Below are positions 1 to 11,580 of a DNA stretch of 64,000 nucleotides, piece after piece. Position 1 is the first letter of the stretch; the number at the start of each line of letters is the position of its first letter. Location: NCBI GenBank assembly GCA_029255685.2, contig CM055313.2, positions 70,658,641 through 70,722,640 on the forward strand. The letters run 5' to 3'. The position numbers were made by a program, and so were the translations under genes. The notes beneath the pieces were generated by a model. The model was given only the letters and a program-made list of their open reading frames with translations, searched no databases and was not told the DNA's origin. This DNA comes from Silene conica. Its lineage: Eukaryota > Streptophyta > Magnoliopsida > Caryophyllales > Caryophyllaceae.

Positions 1-880
1 TGAATGCACTCCCCAACTAAATAAGTTCAACATAGAGCATTGTGTAGATTGACCAGTCCTTTTCCCCTCTTTGTCAAAACTGATTCACCTTTTACCCATC
101 AAGTAAGGACAATCATGTAGTGGTAAAGGGTGAACAAGGCACATGCTTTAGGGTTTCAAAGTCCTTGCCTTTCGGCTATATATATGGACTCTTGAGTTCA
201 TTTATTGCCAAGACTTTTTAGTGCATTCATTACAACTTTGCAAAAATTGATTCATGCTTCATTCTTCAAAGTATATTTGCAAATGTTTTTAAGTTTTAAA
301 GTCTTCAAAACAGTTTTAACAAAGACATTATCTCCTAAGCACTAGTTAGCACTCTTAATGCCTAATGAGTATGTTCAAGGACCTTGTGTTTAGATTTTAA
401 ATGAAGTCTTCATGTTCTTAAAAGAGAACCCTTGAGACATGATCCTGTAAACCAAAGGTAGAACATCAAAAACTCTTAGAGCGGAGTAGCTCTAGGTTTG
501 AGTCAAGTCTTACGAGCGGAGTAGCTCTAAGCATTGCAACCGGAGTAGGTTGGCGAGTTGTCTTATTGTAATTGTTGTAGTCAAGTTGAGTAACTTCTTC
601 ACATTTAATAAGATAACGGTTGGACGTAGGCTCCGAAGTAGGAGCTGAACCATTTTTTTTATATCGCCTGTTTACATTCTTGCTCAAACTCTTGTACACC
701 TTTCGTATCTTTGCTACTTACGATAACAAGTAGATCTGTGCAACTGTTGCCTATACTGTTGCTCAGACTCTATCTCTCATTGCTTGTCTCTCAAACGTTC
801 AAGTTTAAATCAGAATTTTTAAAAGGTCACCTAATTCACCCCCTCCCCCTCTTAGGTGTTAAACTCGTTGTGACTCTTCA
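1..880 (+). repeat. 5' LTR of the copia element (3' 880 bp only)
   Basis: The segment matches 12052-12931 over all 880 bases with no gap and six substitutions counted by eye. It ends in TCTTCA directly before the primer binding site. A TATA-like stretch (ctatatatatgg, 176-187) is a plausible core promoter. Short palindromic units containing gcggagtagctc occur at about 478-493 and 514-528, with a degenerate third at 541-552. They may be regulatory repeats, which is inference. Confidence 0.93.
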
Positions 881-882
881 AT

Positions 883-894
883 TGGTATCAGAGC
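883..894 (+). promoter_or_regulatory. Primer binding site of the copia element
   Basis: TGGTATCAGAGC lies two bases after the LTR end and is the usual plant retrotransposon complement to the 3' end of initiator tRNA-Met. It primes minus-strand cDNA synthesis. Confidence 0.93.
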
Positions 895-943
895 CTTGTG
901 CTCTTGATTTAGGTCTTACCACCAAAGAGAAAGATCCGTAGTC

Positions 944-2883
944 ATGGACGAGTCTAAACACACTAAGTACCCAATCTTCAAAGGTGAAAACTATGCCTGG
1001 TGGAAACACCGCATAGAACACTACGTAAAGGGGGTTGACTATGAATGCTGGATGATTATTCAAAAGGGCCCACTTAAGGTTGAGGTTACAGATAAAGATA
1101 GAAAAACGACACCAAAGGATGAGGAAAAGTATAACGAAAATGATTACAAAAAAATCGAGAAAAACTCTAGAGCCATGTCCATTCTTCAATATGGCATCGG
1201 TGATCAAGAGATAAATCGTATATCAGGTTGTACTTCGGCAAAAGAGATTTGGGATACCCTAAGCCTAGCTCATGAGGGTACGTCTCAAGTCAAGAAGTAC
1301 CGTGTTGATCTTCTCATGAAACAGTATGAGATGTTCAACATGGGAAAAGATGAGTCAATCAACAGTCTGTCGTCCCGTTTCTCATCCATTGTTAATGAAC
1401 TTAAAAGCTTAGGTCGAAACTTTGAATCCGAGGATTTAGTCCGAAAGATCCTTCGTAGCCTAACTGAAAAGTGGCAACCGAAGGTGACGGCTATTAAGGA
1501 GGCCAAAGACCTTGCCGCACTTTCCCTAAATGAACTAATGGGGTCTCTCATGGCCCATGAGCTTTCACTTACTAAACGCTCTCAAGAGAGTTCAAAGGGA
1601 AAGGGACTTGCTCTAAATGCTCTCTCAAGTGATGAGGAGGATGAGGATGTTGAGTTTGCTATGTTTACCAAGAATATGGCCGGCATAATAAATGGTCGAG
1701 GGTCACAAAAGTTCAACAACAATGCTAGCAAAAAACGTTTTCCCAAGAGGAGATCAAGTTCCATTTTTGGTTGCTTCAAATGTGGTGACAAGGGTCACCA
1801 AATCAAAGAATGCCCAAAGTGGGATGAGATTAAGTCCAAGGAAAAACGTGAGCGTGCTAAACGTGACTACAAGAGCAAAGTAATGACTGCGATATGGGGC
1901 ATGTCCGATTCCGATAAGGATGAAGTTCTTGCGGAAGAATTGGACGCAAAGTTATGCATCTCCTCAAAATCAGAAACCGAAACCTCAAAATCCGCAAAGA
2001 AGGAAACCGCTGTATGTCTTATGGCTCATTCCGTTGACTCAAACTCAGATTCTGAAAATGAGGTAAATAGTCTCAAGAGAAAGGCCCGCACCTTCTCTAA
2101 AGACAAAATTTGTCTCCTTTAGATGACTTCATAGACAAGTGTCGTGTCCAAAACAAAAAGCTAAGTGCCATACAAGATGAAATTGAGAGTATAGCTGAGG
2201 AAAATGTCAACCTAAAGGAAAGTCTAACTGAGGTAGACCAAACATGTACCATAACCAAACTTGAGAAGGAGGTTAAGTTGCTTTGGAAACAAAATCAAAA
2301 TCTAATGAGTAAAACTGAGACAGCTCATGTAACAAACCATTGTACTGTTGAACCAAAACTTTGTAAAGAAGTCGAGTCTCTAAAAACAAAGGTATCATCA
2401 CTTACCAAGGAACGTGACTCCCTCCTAGTTGAACTTACTTCATACAAACTAGACAACAAACAACTAGAGGAGGTTGCAACCTTGTTGAGTGATGATGTGA
2501 GTCATACCAAAGCAAAGTTAGAAAAAGTTGAAAGACTAAATCTAGCTCATCTAGGAAAGTTTGAGACCTTGACTAAAGAGTTGCATGATGCAAAACAGTT
2601 TTATCTCAAATGGGAAGGAAGTCAAAATGTCTTGGAATTCCTGTTAAAACAGTCACAAGAAAATGAGAAAGCTTTGAAAAATGTTGGACTTGGTTTCAGA
2701 GGCAACAGGAGCACTCACTGTTGCACCCGAAACCAGGACCCAAGCCAAACTGATTTCAGAAGGCGAAAGTATGCCGGGTTACCTGAGTACATTATTTGTA
2801 ACTATTGTGGAAAGACGGGTCATGAGTTCAATGAATGTCCTAAACGAAAACATGACCTAGCAAGAAACACCAAAGAAGCATAA
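944..2883 (+). pseudogene. gag: Copia gag, frameshifted
   Basis: The first open stretch (944-2122, 392 codons) begins MDESKHTKYPIFKGENY and has the copia gag fold, ending with a CCHC zinc knuckle (CFKCGDKGHQIKEC, about residues 277-290). The reading frame stops at 2120-2122 and continues in another frame from 2110 to 2883. That part is lysine/glutamate-rich, predicted coiled coil, and has a second CCHC knuckle (CNYCGKTGHEFNEC, nt about 2797-2838). In the intact family this is one large nucleocapsid protein that packages the RNA in virus-like particles. The overlap of the two frames at 2110-2122 indicates a short indel. Downstream codons up to about 2968 still resemble the gag tail, but with further stops. 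Confidence 0.88.
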
Positions 2884-2988
2884 AAAACGTGGGTTAGGAA
2901 AAACTCATTTTTGAGTGTAAAGAAGGGACCCAAACTTGTTTGGGTTCCTAAACTAACTGTTTGAACTTGTGTAGGCATTAGTGGGAGG

Positions 2989-5900
2989 CAGCAGCAATTA
3001 GTACTTAGACAGCGGATGCTCTCGTCACATGACGGGGGAAGAAAGCCAATTCCTCTCACTAGAAGCCTACAATGGAGGCATGGTGACTTTTGGCGATAAC
3101 AAACAAGGTGAAATTGTTGGTATCGGAAAAGTTGGTAAGTCAAAATCACTATGCGTGGACAAAGTGCTGCTTGTCAAAGGATTAAAACACAATCTTCTTA
3201 GCATTTCACAATTGTGTGATCGAGGTAATATCGTTGAGTTTCATGCCCATGTGTGTAAAATTTTGGATGGTAAGACAAGGGACTTAATTCTCGAAGGTAA
3301 ATGTGTCAAGGATGTGTATATGATTGATTTATGTTCATTGTCCGGTCAAACTCTTTCATGCATGAGTGTCCATAAAAATGACTCGTGGCTTTGGCATAAG
3401 AGATTAGGTCATGTGAATGCTAGGACACTAAACAATCTTAGAAGACTTGACCTAGTTGAAGGTTTGCCAATCATTAACTTCAAATTCAACTCCTTGTGTG
3501 ATGATTGTGTTAAAGGAAAACAAGTTAAGAGTTCATTCAAATCCAAACATTGTGTTAGCACATGACGTGTCTTAGAACTTGTTCACATTGACCTTTGCGG
3601 ACCCATGCGCATCACAAGCAAAGGTGGTAGTAATTACATTTGTGTGATTGTTGATGATTGTTCTAGATATGTATGGTTGTTATTTCTTGGAACCAAAGAC
3701 AAAGCCTTTAGTGAGTTTAATTTGGCTCAAAATGGTCGAAAATAAATTCTCACTCAAACTTGGAGCTTTAAGGTCCGACCATGGAACCGAATTTGAGAAC
3801 CTCGCTTTTGAAGCTTATTGCAATGAAAATGGTGTTAGCCACAACTTTTCGGCCACACGAACTCCACAACAAAACGGAGTTGTGGAACGAATGAATCGAA
3901 CCTTGGAAAATATGGCTAGGACCATGATCATTAGCTCTAAAGTTCCAAGAAATTTTTGGGCCGAAGCCGTAAACACTTCATGTTACGTCTATAATCGAGT
4001 CATGATTAGAAGAATCACCAACAAGACACCCTATGAAATTCTACGTGGTAGAAAACCAAATATCTCATATTTAAAATGCTTTGGTTGTAAATGTTTTGTT
4101 CACAACAACGGGAAAGACAACCTTGGAAAATTTGATGCCCGTAGTGATGAAGCAATTTTTGTGGGATACTCTAACCATAGCAAGGCTTACAAAGTCCTTA
4201 TTAAAAGGACCATGAAAATGGAAGAGAGCATTCATGTCGTGTTTGACGAATCTAGTCTTTTTGTGTCCCCTAAACAAGTAAACAATGAAGGAGAGGATGA
4301 TGAATTTGAAATTGGAATGGTTCGTCGTGATATGGACGATGTGTTAGAAGCTGAGGATCCTGAACAATAGCCAGAGGAACCGTTGCATGGGGAAGCAGGC
4401 CAAAACTCAGGGGGAATTGAAGTTCCTTCACCCTCAAACGAAGCTAGCACATCAAGAGCGGGTGAAGAAAGCTAAGGATCACCCTCTGATCCCACAAACA
4501 TCAATGTCCAAACTCCCCCACCAGATCTCCCCCACACAACAGACCCTGAGACTGTTGCATCACAGAATGAGCAAGCTCTCGCTCCTAACACCACCATACC
4601 AAGGAAATGGAAACACCAAAGCTCTCACCCTCTTGATAACCTGACCAGTGACCTTGATTCAGGAGTAAAACCAGATCATCACTCAGAAACTTTTGTGCAT
4701 ACAATGCCTACCTCTCACAAATTGAACCCAACCGCATTTCAATTGCCCTCGAGGATCCTTGTTGGATCGTGGCTATGCAAGAAGAGTTGGACCAATTCAG
4801 AAGAAGTGAGGTATGACATCTTGTCCCTAAGCCGTCAAATCGTACTGTCATTGGCACTAGGTGGATTTTTCGAAATAAGCTAGATGACAACGGAGAAATC
4901 GTAAGGAACAAGGCAAGGCTAGTGGTGCAAGGGTATAATCAACAAGAGGGAATTGATTTTGACGAAACCTTTGCACCGGTAGCTAGGCTTGAAGCCATAC
5001 GAATTCTCACTGCCTTCGCAGCTCATCATGGTGTAAAACTTTTTCAAATGGATGTAAAATACGCATTTTTAAATGGCTATCTCAATGAAGAAGTTTTTGT
5101 GGAACAACCACCGGGTTTCTTGGATAATGAATCACCGAACCATGTTTACAAACTTGATAAAGCACTATATGGTTTAAAACAGGCTCCTAGAGCATGGTAT
5201 GATAGGCTTTCAAAGTTTCTCTTGGAAAATGGTTTTGTACGTGGTTCGGTTGATAAAACATTGTTCATTACGGCACACTCAGATGTAATGTTGCTTGTGC
5301 AAGTATATGTCGATGACATAATCTTTGGTGCAACAAGTGAAGCTCTTTATGATTATTTTGCAAGTCTAATGAAATCTGAGTTTGAAATGAGCATGATGGG
5401 AGAACTAGGATTCTTTCTTGGCCTTCAAATCAAGCAAAAAGAAGAAGGCACCATGATCCATCAACAAAAGTATGTGAAGGAAATGTTGAGTAAGTTCGGG
5501 TTGACCAATGCGAAACCCGTTGCTACACCCATGGTATCTAACCTCAAACTTGATCTTGATCCTAATGGTAAGAGTGTTAGTGAAAAGGTGTATCGAGGTA
5601 TGATTGGTTCATTACTTTACTTGACCGCAAGTCGACCCGATATTCAATATAGTGTTTGTGTATGTGCTCGTTTTCAAGCTAACCCTAAAGAATCTCACTT
5701 CAAAGCCATAAAAAGGATTTTCAAGTACTTGATAGGAACTTTACATCTATATCTTTGGTATCCTTCTTACTATGAGCTTGATCTTGTAGGGTTTTCCGAT
5801 GCCGATTATGCGGGATGAATGTTGGATCGAAAGAGCACGTCGGGAATTGCCACGTTCATGGGCCCATGCTTGCTTACGTGGGCCTCCAAAAAGCAAAACA

Positions 5901-6250
5901 CCGTGTCTCTATCAACGGCTGAAAGTGAGTACATCAGTGCTGCACTCTGTTGCACACAAATTCTATGGGTTCGTCAACAATTGCACGATTTCGGTATTAA
6001 TTTCGAATCCACTCCTATTTTTTGTGATAATACTAGTGCAATTAATATCTCTAAGAACCCAATACAACACTCTCGGACCAAACATATTGAGATAAGGCAT
6101 CATTTTTTACGTGATCAAGTCGAAAAAGGAACGATATGCCTTAACTTTTGTAAAACCGAAAATCAAATTGCGGACATTTTTACAAAACCGTTAGAAAGAG
6201 AACAATTCGTAAAACTTCGGTTGGAAATTGGTTTGTTGAGTGATATGTGA
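2989..6250 (+). pseudogene. pol: Copia pol: protease, integrase, reverse transcriptase, RNase H; broken
   Basis: Domains follow in copia order. Protease: YLDSGCSRHMTG near 3010. GAG-pre-integrase: LWHKRLGHVN near 3390. Integrase core: HIDLCGP, then DDCSRYVW, then the PQQNGVVERMNRTL glutamate region near 3890. Reverse transcriptase from about 4920: [11 protein letters not shown]-type start with the catalytic YVDD near 5310. RNase H: SDADYAG, TAESEY, DNTSAI and RTKHIEIRHHF, ending at 6250. Visible lesions are a TAG just before YLDSG (probably from a TGG Trp codon), a stop at 3563-3565, a frame change between about 3640 and 3740, frame breaks through the linker 4370-4910, and a TGA after DADYAG at 5816-5818. 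The order and catalytic motifs make the identity secure; the copy cannot make an intact polyprotein. Confidence 0.93.
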
Positions 6251-6500
6251 CATTAAATGATTTTCGTCTCCTAATGATTGACTAGAGTCGAGAACATACG
6301 TGGATCGGTTTAGAAATGCTATTTGTGTTGTGTACGGTTGTTAATACAAGTTCATTCAGAAAGAAAGTAAGCATGCATGTGATTATCCAATAAAGTAGGC
6401 TTTATGACCCATCAAATCAACATTCATTATTACCCAAAATCACCTCATTAACCCTTACACACAACCACTTCAAACCGTCACATCTCTCCACTACCCATTA

Positions 6501-6760
6501 CTTCCTCCATTCCAATCAATTCTATACATTTGCTTTATTCACGTTTGCCAATACCCGTTTTCTTTTGTTAATATCTTTAGTTAAATATCGATAAAAATTA
6601 TAAAACTTTGATATTCACAATGTACTCGGTAAGACAATTTAAACAAGATCTCACGTGACTATATTTTATGTTAGATATTAGAAGTTGTGTCGAAGATTCA
6701 CTCGACTTATGAATAGTACCGAAAAAGTGAAATGTATAGAATTGATTGGAATGGAGGAAG
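6501..6760. mobile_element. Stowaway-type MITE, 260 bp
   Basis: The ends are near-perfect inverted repeats of about 30 bp (start cttcctccattccaatcaat; the right end is its reverse complement). They are flanked by TA at 6499-6500 and 6761-6762, the Tc1/mariner target duplication. It is inserted between pol and ORF3 of the copia element and has no coding capacity. Confidence 0.88.
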
Positions 6761-8399
6761 TAGTTATTAACCACTCTCTCTCTCTCATCTTCTTAATTCA
6801 AAAATTAAAACTACCTCTCTCACCTTCAACCTCGTCACATTCCTTCCTCCAACCGTCTTTAACCCATTAAAATCTCTCAAAAATGCCTACCAAAAATATA
6901 AGCCGAGAATTGAAAAATCTTGCTAACACTTACAACCCAAAATACGTTGCAAAGCTCAAAATGACCTCCCCTTCACCTTCACCTCCTGCCAAATCCTAAC
7001 CTACCAAGACCAAACCAAAAACTACAGTCGGTCCAAAAAGTAAACATGCTCCGAAAAAGGGAGCCAAGGGCAAAAAGAATGAAGGTGTACCCATGGACGT
7101 TGCATCAGAGTCGGAATCGGAACATGAAAACTCCAAAGAACCAAGGGATGAGGACTCTGTTGCAGGAAATGAGGAAGAAGAACATGAGCAGAGTGAACAT
7201 GCAACCATCAAGAATGTCGAGGAAGTTGAGGAGAGTGAAAAAGGAAACGAGGAAGAAGAGGAAGTTGAGGAAAGTGAAAAAGAGAATGAGGAAAACGAGG
7301 AAGTCGAGGAAGGTGAGAAAGAAAATGAAGAGGACGAAGAAAATGAGGAAGGAAACGGAAATGATGATGAGGGTGAAAGGAGAACTGAAAATGAAAAGGA
7401 GAGTGTTGGAAAGAAAAACCAAGGAAAGACGAAGGAGAAGGGAAATAAAACCAACGAAGCAAGCAAGAAAGGAGGTGTGCCTGATAAAGGTAACCAAAGG
7501 AAAAAGGCTGTTGCCAAGAAAAGAAAAACGAGGGTTGGAGAAAATGAGGAAGAAGAGGAAACCGTGCAAGAAAAGGATACGGAAACAGTGGCACCTCGTG
7601 CAAATGAGGGAGAATTTCATGACCATGAGATGTTCGATGATGAGTTTGAACCATTAGAGCACACCACTCTCCAATCCAAACTCAAGAGAAAGATAAGTGA
7701 ATTGTTTGGGGAAGACGAAGAAGACGATGAGACTTTCATCTCGAGCTTTAGGAAAACCAAAACCACAAAACCACCAAGCCCCCACAAAAACCAACCCGTC
7801 CTTTCACAAAGAAGACCAAAATCATACCCAAAACACGACTCCAAAAGAAAACCAAAGCCTCTGATCAGCCTCGTTCCTCTAACCCATGCACCACTATTAT
7901 TGCAACTCACTTTGATGAATCCTTCAAAAATGAGGTATGGGCGCATCTCTCCCGTCTACCTCTCTCCGAAGAAGTGATTGACAAGTGCCACAATTTGCTG
8001 TCTTGTTCATTCAACACGGGTAGGCGCTATGCAAAAGACTGGTATGCTACCTCCCCTGCCTTCAATTTTTTCAAAAATGAAATGATTGCCCAACATTGGG
8101 TTGAACTACTTGACATGTATTGTCCTGTGTACTTGTCTGAGGTAGTCCAGTTCTTTGCAACCGTGCGTGTAGATGTTGCATCAGAAACCCTATCCGCCTA
8201 CATCAATGCTAAACCTTTTGTCCTTACCATTGACCAATTGGTCACTAATCTCAAAACCATCCCTGTTGGATTAGACACGTTTCCCAAAGGAACGTGGGGG
8301 GAAGTTGAGGCATCCATTGTCACCGATATAACCAAAACCCTACGACCGGACATGGAGAAGGTCCCTCAAACATTTATGGCACTGAACTTCGAGCCCCCC

Positions 8400-10605
8400 T
8401 GTAATATCCCGTATTTTCGTAGTTCGTATTAATGAGTCGTTTTATGTTATTGTCAAGGCGGGGTATAATTATGTTCTATTCGATGCGTATTTTGCTAAAT
8501 TGTTATAGTAATAATGTGAATTATATATAATCGTTAAGTTTAATTTTCTTTATTATTTACATCAACATTTTGATAGTTATGTGAGAATTTATATTTGATA
8601 ATCAAGTTATTATCGAAATCCGGGGCGTGACTCGAAATTTATTATTATAGGCTTTTATGGTATGTTATCTCTTTATATTAACTGCTATCGTAAGTATATA
8701 TATATATATATACATATATTAAGTTAATATTAATGTTACGAGTTGTGCGTGTATATCGAGTGTGGGACTTGGTTCGAATTATTTACCGAATGTGCTATGG
8801 GTAGTCGTCTTTTACCTTAATGTTGGGCCAAGTATAGCAACATAATACTCAGCCCAAACCTTACCAAAATTAACCCCTAACCCGTGTAAAACACTCATGC
8901 CCTCCCCATCCCCAAAAACCTAGCAACTAGACTACCATCCCTATACCGTGTGATAGGCTGCGACAGTCAGAACGAGAGAATGAGAGGGACGACGACGGCA
9001 GTGTTTAAGGAGTGTTTTCAGGGGGCTTTCGAGTCATTCTCAGGCAAGCATAAGGTGAGTCTTTCCTTATCCGTTCGTTTTGTCTCTTTTCGCGTCCGTT
9101 GTGTAAAGTATCACCGGGGGTCGAGTCGTGGTGGTGACTAGGGTTAGTCACTGGGTTGAGGGACAGACGCTAGTGGTGGGTTGTGTCGGAAAACGTTGGG
9201 GTTCGTTAGGGGTGCTATCGCAAAATTACGCGCGATTCAGGGGGTGTTTCGGGGTGGTGCCACCATTGACCCGGGGGAGGTCGACATGGTGGTACTGCGG
9301 TCTACATCTTAGTTTGATGTCGAAGGTGGTAACGACGGTGGTTCTGGGTCGTGTCAGTGTGGCGAGTGCTGGTCGTAGGGGTTAGTTTAGGTGGTGTCTG
9401 CGGTGGCTAGGTGACGAACCAGGCCTGGTTATGGCCGTGGTTGGGCACGCCGGCTGGATTCGGTGGTGGAGGCAGGCTGAGGTGAGTGTTGTCGGAGGTG
9501 GTTGCCGGCAGTGGAGGCGGCGCTGGCATGGTGTGGGTTGGTTACCGCGGGTGTGTGGGGGAGTGTTGTCGTGAGGTTTTTGGACTTGGCTAACACGGTT
9601 GTTACTATTACTACATTATTGCCATGTTTATCATCCATGTTATTATTACTATTAGTAGTAATATTATTAATCTTATTATTATTATTATTATTATAATTAT
9701 TATAATTATATTTAGTATTATTAGTATTATATTAGTATAGGTTTCTTGTAGTTAAGTTTTTGGTTGTTTTGGGTAATTTTCTATTTCAGGAAGTTTCTAT
9801 TTCGGAAACTTTCCAAATTTAGTAAGTTACTATATTTAGTAATTGTTAAATATTATATGTTCAGGTGACGGTTTCCGCGTGGAAGAGTTCTAGCTGCTGA
9901 GTGGTTGTCATTTCGGTTCCGCCAGTTGAGGTAGGGGAATTACTGTGATAATAGTGTTGAACATGCTGTTAATATTTGGTGATTTCCGTGTTTATCTTAT
10001 GCTATAACATGACTGTTATATGAGCTATTCATTTATATCTTTTTGTGATACGTTATGATCGGTGCGGAGTTTATTTGGCGTTGGATCGGTGCGGAGTTTA
10101 TTTGGCGTTGGATCGGTGCGGAGTTTATTTGGCGTTGGATCGGTGCGGAGTTTATTTGGCGTTGGATCGGTGCGGAGTTTATTTGGTGTTGGATCGGTGC
10201 GGAGTTAAGGGATGATTGATCCCAATATATATATTATAAGCTTTATTTATTTTCCTCTACTCAACCTCGTGGTTGACCCTGTGTATTCGTGATCACCTGT
10301 GATGAACCAAATTATTGGGGAGCAAATTGACAGGTGGCTGAGACTATGGGAAGCTGTGGGAGAAGAGAGCTTGGATCCGGACCAGACTAGAGTCTAGATC
10401 ACCATAGTCAATTTAGCATGAGTTGTACTTACTTTTCATAAGACAGTTTTATTACAGTTGTAAGAACATGTTATGGAGTTTAACTTTTAATTAAAGTACT
10501 GTTTATCTTTCCTTTGTATCTACTGCCTCGGGAAATCGGGATGGTAACACCCTTATTTATCTGGGGAGTCCTAGTAGAGGCCCTTAAATAAATGGGGGTG
10601 TTACA
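8400..10605 (+). mobile_element. Solo LTR of a Tekay/Del-like Ty3/gypsy element (2206 bp)
   Basis: It starts TGTAATATCCCG and ends GGGGTGTTACA, and is flanked by a five-base duplication CCCCC (8395-8399 and 10606-10610). No primer site, coding region or second LTR is present, so it is a solo LTR left by recombination. Its last 100 bp closely match the 3' end of the LTR at 21519-23847 (shared blocks ctactgcc, ggatggtaaca, gtcctagta, gggtgttaca), placing both in one family. Open frames inside it (for example 9128-9385) show no domain and are treated as chance. Confidence 0.88.
10057..10205 (+). repeat. 27-bp tandem repeat inside the solo LTR
   Basis: Five full head-to-tail copies of a 27-bp unit beginning gatcggtgcggagtttattt, plus a partial sixth. 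The first four are identical and the fifth has one change (ggtgttg for ggcgttg). Confidence 0.95.
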
Positions 10606-11568
10606 CCCCCACCGATTTATTTTTAACTTTTTACAACGTGTCATTGTCCCCAACAACAACACCCGTGGCCGCTGCTCATATCTTGAAATGACCCTCCTCT
10701 ACTACATCCTCAAAAGCAAACCCATAAACCTTCCACACCTTATGTTCTTCCGCATCCATGAACTTGCCAAGAAAATTAAGGTGGGAAAGTTTGACAAGAA
10801 AACTCTTATCCCATATGGAATGTGGCTCTCCATTATCTTTCAGAAACATAAGCTCATTAAGCAAGGGAGCCCTGCTGTGGACAGACTCAGTGATGAGATG
10901 ACATCCGGTCTCCTTTCCCAAATGGCCTTGGTAATTAAGGAGGGTAAGTTGGTGAAGAAGTTTAGTGAAAAAGGCACAGTTGGGTCAACTGTTGCATCAG
11001 GGCCAGCTAATGATAAGTTGGATCAACTCTTGACTCTTGTCAAGAAGATGGCTGTGGACATAGAGTCGTTGAAGGAGGAGGTGGTTGAGCTGAAAACAGT
11101 GAATGAAGACCTCATGGAGAGGCTGGCAGGAGAGGAGCAGGAGGCCGAGGACAAGGCCCAAAACCACCCCCACCCCACCAATCCCCTTATCATCTAGCTT
11201 ACTATTATTATTATTATCGTGCATGTACTGCTGTTAACTCTATGCTTTCTGAACTTGTTTTCTAAACTCGTATGCTTGCCATGAACTGCTACTTAATCCC
11301 GTTTTGTTTCTCTTCTTGATGATGTCAAGTGGGGGAAGTGTTATAAAATTTGTGTTGCTATTACTCAATGACTCTTAGGCTAACGTACACCGTAGGAATG
11401 TCTTAGCTACCATGATTAGAAGTCTTACTTAGGTTAAGAATGTTAAACCCTTGATCACCTTGATTACGTATTTCTTGATGTCTTATTGATTGTGGTTAAC
11501 AAAGACCGACTCACCATGGGCTAAGGGGAAACTTGGGACAAAAATTTTATGAGTAACTTGCCATCATC

Positions 11569-11578
11569 AAAGGGGGAA
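11569..11578 (+). promoter_or_regulatory. Polypurine tract of the copia element
   Basis: AAAGGGGGAA lies two bases upstream of the 3' LTR start and is the expected primer for plus-strand DNA synthesis. Confidence 0.85.
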
Positions 11579-11580
11579 TT

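Larger units (their letters stand above)
6883..11197 (+). pseudogene. Extra ORF3 of the copia element, interrupted by a solo LTR
   Basis: This is an additional ORF downstream of RNase H, in the position where SIRE-type elements carry their so-called env-like ORF. The apparent start is the ATG at 6883 (MPTKNISRELKN). An in-frame TAA follows at about 6997, and the frame is then open to 7977. The 7093-7700 part is an extreme Glu/Lys repeat region (EEVEESEKENEE-type) followed by basic residues. A frame change near 7970 leads into a globular stretch (7974-8399). This is cut by the 2.2-kb solo LTR and resumes after it (10611-11197) with a region resembling the domain annotated as putative plant transposon protein, then a coiled coil rich in Glu and Leu (SLKEEVVELKTVNEDLMERL) and a stop at 11195-11197. 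I see no convincing signal peptide or membrane anchor, so env function is not supported here. Confidence 0.75.

Noticed and set aside
883-894. tRNA-like sequence TGGTATCAGAGC here and at 23851
   Set aside because: These are retrotransposon primer binding sites, not tRNA genes; no cloverleaf can be formed around them.
6996-7657. Several long frames on both strands over the acidic region of ORF3 (Ser/Phe-rich, Arg/Lys-rich)
   Set aside because: They are shadows of the GAA/GAG-rich ORF3 codons in other frames.
10057-10205. CRISPR-like array
   Set aside because: The 27-bp units are directly adjacent with no spacers, and the context is a plant LTR.
6883-11197. Calling ORF3 an envelope gene
   Set aside because: No signal peptide, cleavage site or transmembrane helix is visible; position alone is not enough.
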